DNA of 8,509 nucleotides from assembly GCA_021783935.1 (NCBI GenBank), contig JAJXTK010000257.1, forward strand, positions 1-8,509, given 5' to 3'. The stretch is from Myxococcales bacterium (GTDB lineage Bacteria > Myxococcota_A > Polyangia > Polyangiales > JADJMO01). Position numbers and translations under genes: made by a program. The notes below the pieces were generated by a model. It was not told where the DNA came from, ran no database searches, and saw only the letters and a program-made list of their open reading frames with translations. Positions within the stretch are counted from its first letter, which is position 1, and each line of letters begins with the position of its first letter. Below, piece by piece: positions 1 through 7,602 of this stretch.

Positions 1-198
1 ATCGGCATCGGCATCGGCACCGGCTCCGGCCTCGGCACCGGCACCGGCATCGGCATCGGCATCGGCTCCGGCATCGGCACCGGCACCGGCATCGGCATCG
101 GCATCGGCTCCGGCATCGGCATCGGCTCCGGCATCGGCTCCGGCTCCGGCATCGGCATCGGCATCGGCTCCGGCATCGGCATCGGTACCGGCACCGGC
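1..198. repeat. Tandem hexamer array (ATCGGC-type, 33 units)
   Basis: There are 33 consecutive six-base units of the form NNC-GGC: 18 start with ATC, 7 with ACC, 7 with TCC and 1 with CTC. The second triplet is GGC in every unit except the one at 181-186, where it is GGT. There is also a higher-order period of 60 bp: 61-120 and 121-180 differ at only two bases, in units 4 and 5. All six frames are open. On the plus strand, frame 2 reads as Ser-Ala/Pro-Ala dipeptides and joins recQ in frame; frame 1 reads Ile/Thr/Ser-Gly. On the minus strand it reads as Ala-Asp/Ala-Gly or Pro-Met/Pro-Glu/Pro-Val dipeptides. The array begins at or before the window edge. Whether it is translated, and in which frame, cannot be decided here. 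Confidence 0.95.
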
Positions 199-229
199 GA
201 CGCGCCCCCGTCGCGCCGCCGGCACCGAG

Positions 230-2167
<1,938 letters not shown>

Positions 2168-2325
2168 GCAGAGACGCGGTCGGGGGGGGCGGTCGCGCTC
2201 CGCGAGGTCTTGAAGATCGTGGCGTGCATGCAGGCCGACGCGGGGGGCCTGCTCACGAAGGCCTTGTCTTCGACCTTGTCCGACGCCTCGTGGCTCCTCG
2301 CCCCTCGCCGCCATCCACGGCGGAC

Positions 2326-2362
2326 AAAACGACGACGGCGACCTGGGTTTCCCGTGGTCGCC
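2326..2362 (-). terminator. Probable intrinsic terminator of the tRNA-Ala transcript
   Basis: Read on the minus strand just past the tRNA, a 7-bp stem (GGCGACC with GGTCGCC, 2337-2343 and 2356-2362) encloses an inner GGG-AAA-CCC hairpin. Seven bases later comes a short T run (complement of 2326-2329). Position and orientation suit the tRNA. The T run is short and spaced from the stem, so strength is uncertain. Confidence 0.5.
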
Positions 2363-2379
2363 GCCTTCGAGTGCTTCGG

Positions 2380-2452
2380 TGGAGGTGACGTGGATCGAAC
2401 ACGCGACCTCTAGAGTGCGATTCTAGCGCTCTCCCAGCTGAGCTACACCCCC
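2380..2452 (-). tRNA. tRNA-Ala (anticodon CGC)
   Basis: A complete 73-base cloverleaf on the minus strand. The acceptor stem GGGGGTG pairs with CACCTCC and includes the G3-U70 wobble, the main identity element of alanine tRNAs. The D stem is GCTC/GAGC with loop AGCTGGGA. The anticodon stem CTAGA/TCTAG encloses loop ATCGCAC, giving anticodon CGC, which reads codon GCG. The variable loop is AGGTC, and the T arm GCGTG/CACGT encloses TTCGATC. The discriminator base is A73. The genome continues CCG, so the CCA tail is not fully encoded and must be finished by nucleotidyltransferase. GCG is a frequent Ala codon in this GC-rich window, which suits a dedicated CGC isoacceptor. Confidence 0.97.
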
Positions 2453-2463
2453 GAAACTCCACG

Positions 2464-2494
2464 CCTCACGAACTGTGCGTCGCGCGACGTGAGG
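2464..2494 (-). repeat. Inverted repeat in the 5' leader of the tRNA transcript
   Basis: CCTCACG (2464-2470) and CGTGAGG (2488-2494) form a 7-bp inverted repeat. A perfect 12-base palindrome, CGTCGCGCGACG (2478-2489), overlaps it. From the predicted promoter, transcription would start near 2493, so the repeat would fold at the very 5' end of the pre-tRNA leader. It could be an RNA structure or a protein-binding site. The sequence does not decide between them. Confidence 0.5.
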
Positions 2495-2499
2495 GGGAC

Positions 2500-2527
2500 C
2501 TTTTACTCGCCCCTCGGCACAAGTCAA
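2500..2527 (-). promoter_or_regulatory. Sigma-70-type promoter for tRNA-Ala
   Basis: On the minus strand a -35 element TTGACT (2527-2522, five of six consensus bases) is followed by a 16-base spacer and a -10 element TAAAAG (2505-2500, four of six). The discriminator after the -10 is GTCCCCC. A GC-rich discriminator is the usual mark of stable-RNA promoters under stringent control. Predicted start is near 2493, leaving a leader of about 40 bases before the mature tRNA. Confidence 0.6.
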
Positions 2528-2538
2528 CCTCTTCTCGC

Positions 2539-3246
2539 ATGTCGCTCACGTCCCGCGCGCCCACGCTCCTCTACGCCCATGGCTTCGCGAGCGGTCCGCG
2601 TTCTGCCAAGGGCGCCGCGCTCGCGCGCCATGAAGCCGCGCGCGGCCTCGAGGTGCGGCTGCTCGATCTGCGCGTGCCCGAACGAGAGAAGCTGCGGCTG
2701 TCCTCGATGGTGGAGGCGATTCGGCGGGCGGTGCCCGAAGGTGGGCGGGCGCTCGGCGTCGGCTCGAGTCTCGGCGGGCTCGCGATGGCGCGCGCGGCGG
2801 AGCAGGACGCGCGCCTCGTGGGGCTCGTGTTGCTCGCGCCCGCGTTTCGGCTCGTCGAACGCTGGCGCGAACGCATGGGCGCCGATGCGTGGGAGCGGTG
2901 GGTGCGTGCCGGCACGTGGCCGTATGACGACTACGCCCTGGGGGGCACGTTCGACCTCGACTTCGGCTTCATCGAGGACGCGACGCAGGTCGACGGCGAG
3001 CTCGCCTCGGCGCTCGGCGGCGCCGACGGGCTCGACCCGCGCTGGCCCGACGTGCGCGTGCCGACGGTGATCCTCCACGGCGCGCACGACGAGACGGTCG
3101 CGATCTCGCTTTCGCGCGCCTTTGCCGAGAGGCGACCGAACGTGCGGCTCGTCGAGCTCGACGACGATCATCGGCTCGCGAAGCCGACCTCGCTCGAGGC
3201 GATGTTGCGCGAGGTCGACGCGATGTCGTCGCGGCTCTCGGAGTAG
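2539..3246 (+). CDS. Alpha/beta hydrolase, YqiA-like esterase family
   Basis: A 235-residue cytosolic alpha/beta hydrolase with no signal peptide. It opens with the LLYAHGFASGPRSAKG segment (about residues 10-25) typical of YqiA/UPF0227-type esterases, where H14-G15 would help form the oxyanion hole. The nucleophile elbow is G75-S-S77-L-G79, giving Ser77. Asp184 in the HGAHDE segment and His211 in DDDHRL complete a plausible triad, in the usual order and spacing. Length fits the small esterase families. The ATG at 2539 lies just before the first conserved strand, so the start is reasonable, though no Shine-Dalgarno sequence precedes it. The gene is divergent from the tRNA and converges on gcvPA, with only 9 bases between the two stop codons. 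The substrate is unknown; a short acyl ester is the family-based guess. Confidence 0.85.
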   Translation: MSLTSRAPTLLYAHGFASGPRSAKGAALARHEAARGLEVRLLDLRVPEREKLRLSSMVEAIRRAVPEGGRALGVGSSLGGLAMARAAEQDARLVGLVLLAPAFRLVERWRERMGADAWERWVRAGTWPYDDYALGGTFDLDFGFIEDATQVDGELASALGGADGLDPRWPDVRVPTVILHGAHDETVAISLSRAFAERRPNVRLVELDDDHRLAKPTSLEAMLREVDAMSSRLSE

Positions 3247-3255
3247 CGCGCCCGC

Positions 3256-4671
3256 TCAGGTCTCGGCGAGCGCGTCGACCAGCCGGTCGAGGTCTTCCCT
3301 CGTGTGCTGCTCGGTGACCGCGATCGCGAAGCGATCCTTGAGCTGCGGGAAGAAGCGCCCGAGATCGACGCCGGCGAGGATCCCCTTCGCCTGCAGCGAC
3401 GCGAGCAGCGGCGCCGCGTCCCCCTTCTTGCGGCGGACCACGATCTCGTTGAACGTCGGCCCCGCGTACGGCAGCTCGTACCCCTCGAGCGCGGCGATGC
3501 GCCCCTTGAGGTACTCGGCGCGCGAGAAGCACTGCTTGCCGAGCTCGACGAAGCCCGATTTGCCGAGCAGACACATGCGGATCGTGATGGCGAGCGCCAT
3601 CAGCGAGTGGTTGGTGCAGATGTTCGAGGTCGCGCGCTCGCGGCGGATGTGCTGCTCGCGCGTCGAGAGCGTGAGCACGTAGCCGCGCTTTCCGCGCTGA
3701 TCGACCGTCTCGCCCACCAGGCGACCGGGGATGTTGGTGAGGTACTCGCGCCCGTCGCGGCACGCGAAGAGGCCGCACCCTGGGCCGCCGAGCTGCGGGG
3801 GGATGCCGAGCGGCTGCCCCTCGCCGACGGCGATGTCGACGCCGCGAGCGCCGGGGCTCTCGACCACGGCGTACGCGACCGGCTCCGGGGTCGCCGTCAC
3901 GCAGAGCGCCCCGTGGCGGTGCGCGATCTCGGCGATCGCAGCGACGTCCTCGAGCACGCCGAAGACGTTGGGGTCGCCCACGACGACGCACGCGACGTCG
4001 TCGCCCGCGAGCGCCTGCTCGAGGGCCGCGAGATCGGTGCGGCCGTTCGCGAGCGTGCCCGCGTGCGAGACCGTCGCGAGCCGGATCTGGCGCCCCTTCT
4101 TCCCGGAGGACGTCGCGACGGCCCCGTCGTGCGCGGCGGGATCGAGCCCCTGCAGGTACGTCAGGATCGTCTGCGTGTACTCGGGGTGCAGCGCGTCCGA
4201 CAGGACGACCTTCGTCCGCTTGGTCACGCGTCGCGACATGAGCACCGCCTCGGCGGCGGCGCTGGCGCCGTCGTACATCGACGCGTTCGCGACCGGCAGG
4301 CCGAAGAGCTCGGAGACGATCGTCTGGTACTCGAAGATCGCCTGCAGCGTCCCCTGCGCGACCTCGGCCTGGTAGGGCGTGTAGGCCGTGAGGAACTCGC
4401 CGCGCAACAGGAGCTGATCGACCGTCGGCGGCACGTGGTGCGCGTAGATGCCGCACCCGAGGAACGACAGCGCGTCCTTCGCCGAGATCTTCGCGTCGAG
4501 CTCGCCCATGTGACGCATCAGGGCCGGCTCGGCGAGCGCGGGCTCGACGGCGAGCGGACGGCCGAGCCGGTTCTGGGCGGGGATCGGCTCGAAGAGCGCG
4601 TCGATCGACTTCACGCCGATCTTCGCGAGCATCTCGGTGATCTCGGCCTGCGTGTGCGGGAGGAAGCGCAT
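3256..4671 (-). CDS. gcvPA: Glycine dehydrogenase (decarboxylating) subunit 1, GcvPA
   Basis: One half of the split P-protein of the glycine cleavage system. With GcvPB it decarboxylates glycine and passes the aminomethyl group to lipoyl-GcvH. The 471 residues carry the family's signature stretches: MRFLPHTQAEI at the start, FLGCGIYAHHVPPTVD (70-85), TAYTPYQAEVAQGTLQAIFEYQT (about 95-117), VANASMYDGASAAAEA (127-142), GEGQPLGIPPQLGGPGCG (283-300) and RLVGETVD to ATSNICTN (317-354). The pyridoxal-phosphate lysine resides in GcvPB, so this subunit is not active alone. It is slightly longer than usual, with extra sequence around residues 175-200. ATG at 4671 has a GAAGG ribosome-binding site eight bases upstream. 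It is the last gene of the gcvT-gcvH-gcvPA cluster. gcvPB, which usually follows directly, is absent here. Confidence 0.95.
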   Translation of the reverse strand: MRFLPHTQAEITEMLAKIGVKSIDALFEPIPAQNRLGRPLAVEPALAEPALMRHMGELDAKISAKDALSFLGCGIYAHHVPPTVDQLLLRGEFLTAYTPYQAEVAQGTLQAIFEYQTIVSELFGLPVANASMYDGASAAAEAVLMSRRVTKRTKVVLSDALHPEYTQTILTYLQGLDPAAHDGAVATSSGKKGRQIRLATVSHAGTLANGRTDLAALEQALAGDDVACVVVGDPNVFGVLEDVAAIAEIAHRHGALCVTATPEPVAYAVVESPGARGVDIAVGEGQPLGIPPQLGGPGCGLFACRDGREYLTNIPGRLVGETVDQRGKRGYVLTLSTREQHIRRERATSNICTNHSLMALAITIRMCLLGKSGFVELGKQCFSRAEYLKGRIAALEGYELPYAGPTFNEIVVRRKKGDAAPLLASLQAKGILAGVDLGRFFPQLKDRFAIAVTEQHTREDLDRLVDALAET

Positions 4672-4721
4672 TGTTTCGACCTTCGGTTCGGCGAGCGGCG
4701 AGACGGATGCAACGGGAAGGA

Positions 4722-4770
4722 AGAAAGGGAAGAAGGCGCCGGTCTCGGCCTGTAGCCTTCTTCCCTTCCT
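4722..4770 (-). promoter_or_regulatory. Long stem-loop between gcvH and gcvPA
   Basis: Arms at 4722-4737 and 4755-4770 form a 16-bp stem. Eleven pairs next to the loop are perfect (GGGAAGAAGGC with GCCTTCTTCCC), followed by two A-T pairs, one wobble and two more pairs. The wobble is G-U in the minus-strand RNA but would be an A-C mismatch on the plus strand. The 17-base loop holds a small inner hairpin (GCCG-GTCT-CGGC on the plus strand). The stem begins about 10 bases after the gcvH stop codon. No proper T tract follows on the minus strand (it reads TCCTTCCCG), so a partial terminator, attenuator or mRNA-stabilising hairpin fits better than a full terminator. Confidence 0.7.
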
Positions 4771-4779
4771 GTTCCGTTC

Positions 4780-5178
4780 TCAGTGATCGGACTCCGCGAG
4801 GTGCTTCTTGTACGCCTCGGGGTCGAGCAGCGCGTCGAGCTGCTTGAGGTCGCTCGCGTCGATGACCACCATCCAGCCCTTGTCGTAGGCGGCGTCGTTG
4901 ACGTGCTCGGGGTGCGAGGCGAGCGCGTCGTTCACCGAGACGATCGTGCCCGAGATGGGGGCGTACAGGTCGCTCAGCGTCTTGACGCTCTCGACCGTGC
5001 CGAACGCCTTGCCGACCTCGACCTTCGTGCCGACCTTCGGGAGCTCCACGAGGGTGATGTCACCGAGCTGCTCGACCGCGAAGGCCGTGATGCCCACGCG
5101 CACCTTGCCCGCCTCGTTCTTCGCCCACTCGTGATCCTTGGTGTACCGCAGGCCGTCGGGGACGTTCACGCTCGCCAT
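4780..5178 (-). CDS. gcvH: Glycine cleavage system H protein
   Basis: The lipoyl carrier of the glycine cleavage system. It shuttles the aminomethyl group from the P-protein to the T-protein, and its dihydrolipoyl arm is then reoxidised by lipoamide dehydrogenase. The protein has 132 residues, a usual length. Diagnostic segments are RYTKDHEWAK (11-20), VGITAFAVEQLGDITLVELPKVG (about 28-50) and GTVESVKTLSDLYAPISG (60-77), in which Lys66 is the lipoylation site. ATG at 5178 is supported by a strong AGGAGG ribosome-binding site six bases upstream. gcvH follows gcvT by 33 bases on the same strand, so the two are almost certainly co-transcribed. The long stem-loop at 4722-4770 lies just after its stop codon. 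Confidence 0.97.
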   Translation of the reverse strand: MASVNVPDGLRYTKDHEWAKNEAGKVRVGITAFAVEQLGDITLVELPKVGTKVEVGKAFGTVESVKTLSDLYAPISGTIVSVNDALASHPEHVNDAAYDKGWMVVIDASDLKQLDALLDPEAYKKHLAESDH

Positions 5179-5184
5179 CTAGAT

Positions 5185-5190
5185 CCTCCT
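5185..5190 (-). promoter_or_regulatory. Ribosome-binding site of gcvH
   Basis: A perfect AGGAGG on the minus strand, six bases before the gcvH ATG. It fixes that start. It is much stronger than anything seen before gcvT or gcvPA, which suits the need for an excess of the small carrier protein (inference). Confidence 0.85.
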
Positions 5191-5211
5191 CGGAAGTTCG
5201 GTCGAAATCGC

Positions 5212-6324
5212 TCAGCGCCCGGCGCGCTTGTAGAACGGGGTCTTGACCACGACCGCCTCGACGTCCTTGCCGCGGCAGTCGACGAACAGCTTCTGGCCGA
5301 GCGCGCTCAGCGCCGCCGGCACGTACGCGAGGCCGATGTTCTTGCCGGTCGTCGGGCTCGGCGAGCCGCTGGTGACGAAGCCGACCTTCTCGCCCGCCTC
5401 GCTCGCGCGCACGTCGTAGCCGTGGCGCGCGATGCCGCGGCCGACCATCTCGATGCCCACGAGCTTGCGCGGGAGCCCCTTCTCCTTGACGCGCAGGAGC
5501 GCGTCGCGGCCCACGAAGTTCCCCTTGTCGAACTTGACCGCCCACGAGAGCCCCGCTTCGAGCGGGTTGATGTCCTCGGCGAGCTCCTGGCCGTAGAGGG
5601 GCATCTTGCACTCGAGGCGGAGCGTGTCGCGGCAGCCGAGGCCGGCCGGCTTGAGCCCGTGCTCCTTGCCGACCTCGAGCAGCGCGTTCCAGACCCTGTC
5701 GGCCTCGCCCCAAGGCATGAAGATCTCGCACCCGTCCTCGCCGGTGTAGCCGGTGCGGGCGACCGTGCAGTCGACGTTGAAGAGGCGCGCCTCGTCGAAG
5801 CTGTAGGCGGGCTTCTTCGCGAGCGCGCCGACGTCCCCCGCCTTGCCGAGGATCTCCCACGCCTTGGGGCCCTGCAGGGCGACGAGCGCGGTCTCGTCGG
5901 TGCGGTCGGTGAACTCGCAGTGGTCCTTGGCGGCCTCGCGGAAGACGCCGACGATCTTGTCGCGGTTCGCGCCGTTGCAGACGACGAGCACGCGATCGCG
6001 CGCCGCGCGGTAGACGATGAGATCGTCGTGCACGCCGCCCTCGGGATTGCAGCAGAGCGTGTAGATCGCGTGGCCGTCGTCGAGCTTGGAGATGTCGTTG
6101 GTGACGAGCCAGTCGACGACGGCGACCGCGTGCTCGCCGCGCAGATCGAGCTCGCCCATGTGCGAGACGTCGAAGAGGCCGGCCGCCTTGCGCACGGCAT
6201 GGTGCTCGTCGACGAGGCCGGTGTACTGCACCGGCATCTCCCAGCCCGCGAAGGGGACCATGCGGGCGCCGAGCCGTTTGTGAGCGTCGAAGAGCGGAGT
6301 GCGGCGAAGGGGTGCGTCGGTCAC
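5212..6324 (-). CDS. gcvT: Glycine cleavage system T protein (aminomethyltransferase)
   Basis: Transfers the methylene carbon from aminomethylated GcvH to tetrahydrofolate, releasing ammonia and forming 5,10-methylene-THF. The 370 residues match the family's length. Visible signatures are RTPLFDAHKRLGARMVPFAG (8-27), FDVSHMGEL (51-59), the NPEGGVHDDLIVYR loop (93-106) with the conserved aspartates D100/D101, one of which is the catalytic acid, TGYTGEDGCEIF (191-202), GLGCRDTLRLE (228-238) and the C-terminal GFVTSGSPSPT (315-325). The start is a GTG at 6324. It aligns with the N-terminus of known T-proteins, but has no recognisable ribosome-binding site; an ATG 19 bases upstream is out of frame. 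It is the first gene of the gcv cluster, 109 bases after the membrane-protein gene on the same strand. I see no glycine riboswitch in the leader. Confidence 0.96.
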   Translation of the reverse strand: MTDAPLRRTPLFDAHKRLGARMVPFAGWEMPVQYTGLVDEHHAVRKAAGLFDVSHMGELDLRGEHAVAVVDWLVTNDISKLDDGHAIYTLCCNPEGGVHDDLIVYRAARDRVLVVCNGANRDKIVGVFREAAKDHCEFTDRTDETALVALQGPKAWEILGKAGDVGALAKKPAYSFDEARLFNVDCTVARTGYTGEDGCEIFMPWGEADRVWNALLEVGKEHGLKPAGLGCRDTLRLECKMPLYGQELAEDINPLEAGLSWAVKFDKGNFVGRDALLRVKEKGLPRKLVGIEMVGRGIARHGYDVRASEAGEKVGFVTSGSPSPTTGKNIGLAYVPAALSALGQKLFVDCRGKDVEAVVVKTPFYKRAGR

Positions 6325-6407
6325 GGGCGCGGGGGTAGCGCATCCGCGACGGGGCGAGGAGAGGCTTCGGCGCGCCGCGGACGGACGCGGCGCGTCGCGC
6401 GCAATTT

Positions 6408-6419
6408 CGGAATATTCCG
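6408..6419. promoter_or_regulatory. AT-rich 12-base palindrome upstream of gcvT
   Basis: CGGAATATTCCG is a perfect dyad inside the 109-base gap between the membrane-protein stop codon (6434) and the gcvT start (6324). It is the most AT-rich spot in the surrounding sequence. It lies about 84 bases upstream of the gcvT start, where an operator or promoter element would be expected. No convincing -35/-10 pair could be assigned, so the role is inferred from position only. Confidence 0.35.
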
Positions 6420-6433
6420 CGCGCCGCCCGCGG

Positions 6434-6982
6434 CTATGCCCGGCCGAGCTTCCTGAGCTGCGCGCCGGCCCAAAGGCAGCCGGCCAGCACGCAGCCGTCG
6501 ATCCAGAGGACCGATACGCCCAGGGAGCTGCCGCCGATCGGGCGCGGCGAGACGCCGTCGCGGAAGGCTTCGTAGGTATCGGCGATGCCGAGCCGCGCGC
6601 CGACGAGGGCGAGCACGACGGTCATGGCGATCACCAGCGCGCCGACGCCGCGCACGAGCTCGCGCACCGCGTGGCGACGCAGCGCGCTCGCGACCCACGC
6701 GAACGTAGCCGGTGGGATCAGCGCGAGGACGACGATCTCGATCAGGTCGACGGCCGACGGAACCTGCTCGCCGGGGGTCACGTAGGCGTAGGCCCAGTCG
6801 GGGTAGAACGCGACGAAGTAGGCGAGCGAAGGCGCGAGCAAGAGCCCCGAGACCAGCGCCACGACGAGGAACCCGCGCGTGGCGATCGTCGCGACGCTCG
6901 TGCGACGGACCTCGTCGCGGCCGACGAGGCCGAACGCGACGCCGAGCAGGGCCGCGACGAAGGGTGCGAGCGGGAGGGGCAC
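6434..6982 (-). CDS. Multi-pass membrane protein of unknown function
   Basis: I do not recognise the family. With the start used here (GTG at 6982) the protein has 182 residues and about five hydrophobic helices: one at the N-terminus (PLPLAPFVAALLGVAFGLVG), then GFLVVALVSGLLLAPSLAYF, LIEIVVLALIPPATFAWVA, GALVIAMTVVLALVGARLGI and SVLWIDGCVLAGCLWAGA. A polar stretch with FYPDWAYAYVTPGEQ sits between helices 2 and 3. The frame stays open upstream to a GTG at 7180 (248 residues), but those 66 extra residues are Arg/Ala-rich, carry no helix and have a lower third-position GC share, so they are probably not translated. A TTG at 7039 is another option. None of these starts has a clear ribosome-binding site. 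It lies on the gcvT strand and is divergent from the Kazal gene; co-transcription with gcvT is possible. No enzymatic motif is visible. Confidence 0.65.
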   Translation of the reverse strand: MPLPLAPFVAALLGVAFGLVGRDEVRRTSVATIATRGFLVVALVSGLLLAPSLAYFVAFYPDWAYAYVTPGEQVPSAVDLIEIVVLALIPPATFAWVASALRRHAVRELVRGVGALVIAMTVVLALVGARLGIADTYEAFRDGVSPRPIGGSSLGVSVLWIDGCVLAGCLWAGAQLRKLGRA

Positions 6983-7183
6983 GCCGACAACGTAGTGGAG
7001 CGGCGCGCGCGCGGGCCACTGTTCGTCGGCGCTGCCCAACGACGCGTCGGGCCGCGACGTCGTGGCACCGCGCTCGCACCGAGTGCCTGCCGCGGCGGGG
7101 CGTGCGCCCGAGGTGCTCAGCGGCGCGCGCGCCCGTGGCCGTCGCGCGCCCGGCGTCGAGCGCGCGTGCTGGTCGCGCACACT

Positions 7184-7188
7184 GGAGG
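7184..7188 (+). promoter_or_regulatory. Ribosome-binding site deciding the Kazal-gene start
   Basis: GGAGG lies six bases before ATG 7195. It chooses this ATG over the long open stretch that continues upstream in the same frame, which covers the antisense of the membrane-protein gene. Confidence 0.85.
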
Positions 7189-7194
7189 CGTCGA

Positions 7195-7602
7195 ATGGTC
7201 CGCGCTCGTCGGTCTCTCGAGCCCCGCCGGCTCGGCCTCGCCGTCCTCGTGTCGCTCGCCGGCTCCGTCGCGCTCGCCTCGCAGGCGTGTGTGCTCGACG
7301 TGAACCGAGCCCCCTTCGAGGACGGTGCCGACGCGGGCGCGTCAGACGCCGCCGTCGATGCAGATGCGGAGAGGGCCTGCGGTGCCTGGCTCGGCGGCGC
7401 CTGTCCCGAGGGCGAATGGTGTGAGCACGCGCCGGGGCGCTGCGAGGTGCCCGGGGATCGAGGGACCTGCGCCGTCGAGCCGGCGACGTGCACCGAGGAG
7501 TACGCGCCCGTGTGCGGGTGCGACGGCGCGACGTACCCGAACCGCTGCGCGGCAGCGGCCGCGGGCGCGAGCGTGCGCTCGGCCGGCGTGTGCTCGGGAT
7601 AG
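7195..7602 (+). CDS. Exported Kazal-type (serine protease inhibitor-like) lipoprotein, ends at in-frame TAG
   Basis: A 135-residue exported protein. Residues 1-31 look like a signal peptide: a basic N-terminus, a hydrophobic core (about 13-28), then SQAC with Cys32. The lipobox is imperfect (Ser at -3), so lipid anchoring is likely but not certain. An Asp/Ala-rich linker (about 42-60) follows, of the kind common in myxobacterial surface proteins. Next comes one cysteine module: a front part with C62, C70, C76 and C83, then a Kazal domain with C92, C99, C107, C109, C118 and C133 around the signature YAPVCGCDGATY. Kazal domains usually inhibit serine proteases by presenting a loop before the CGCDG motif; here the target is unknown. 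The TAG at 7600 comes two residues after the module's last cysteine, and two more modules follow in the same frame. This is either a short protein or the front of an interrupted longer one. Confidence 0.85.
   Translation: MVRARRSLEPRRLGLAVLVSLAGSVALASQACVLDVNRAPFEDGADAGASDAAVDADAERACGAWLGGACPEGEWCEHAPGRCEVPGDRGTCAVEPATCTEEYAPVCGCDGATYPNRCAAAAAGASVRSAGVCSG

Noticed and set aside
2182..2189. Run of eight G after recQ, as a phase-variation tract or G-quadruplex
   Set aside because: It lies outside any gene and before no evident promoter, and a single G tract is common in such a GC-rich genome.
2210..2413. Small plus-strand ORF between recQ and the tRNA
   Set aside because: It begins with TTG without a ribosome-binding site and runs into the tRNA gene. 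Nothing resembles a protein family. The recQ-tRNA gap holds only the tRNA terminator and a G tract.
2969..4456. Long open frame (495 codons) on the minus strand, overlapping gcvPA out of frame
   Set aside because: The product is extremely Arg/Ala-rich, a typical off-frame reading of a GC-rich gene.
3304..4755. Long open frame (483 codons) on the plus strand across gcvPA
   Set aside because: It is a mirror of gcvPA's codon bias. Its translation is a monotone mix of Arg, Leu, Glu, Val and Asp with no domain, while gcvPA on the other strand is unmistakable.
6325..6433. Glycine riboswitch upstream of gcvT
   Set aside because: The gap is only 109 bases, and I see none of the conserved aptamer core or the usual paired stems of a glycine riboswitch.
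4783..6456. Long open frame (557 codons) on the plus strand across gcvH and gcvT
   Set aside because: It spans two well-identified genes on the opposite strand and has the same low-complexity antisense composition.
6983..7180. 66-residue N-terminal extension of the membrane protein
   Set aside because: It is Arg/Ala-rich without a helix, has a lower third-position GC share and lacks a ribosome-binding site. It also reaches to within 14 bases of the divergent Kazal start, leaving no room for promoters.
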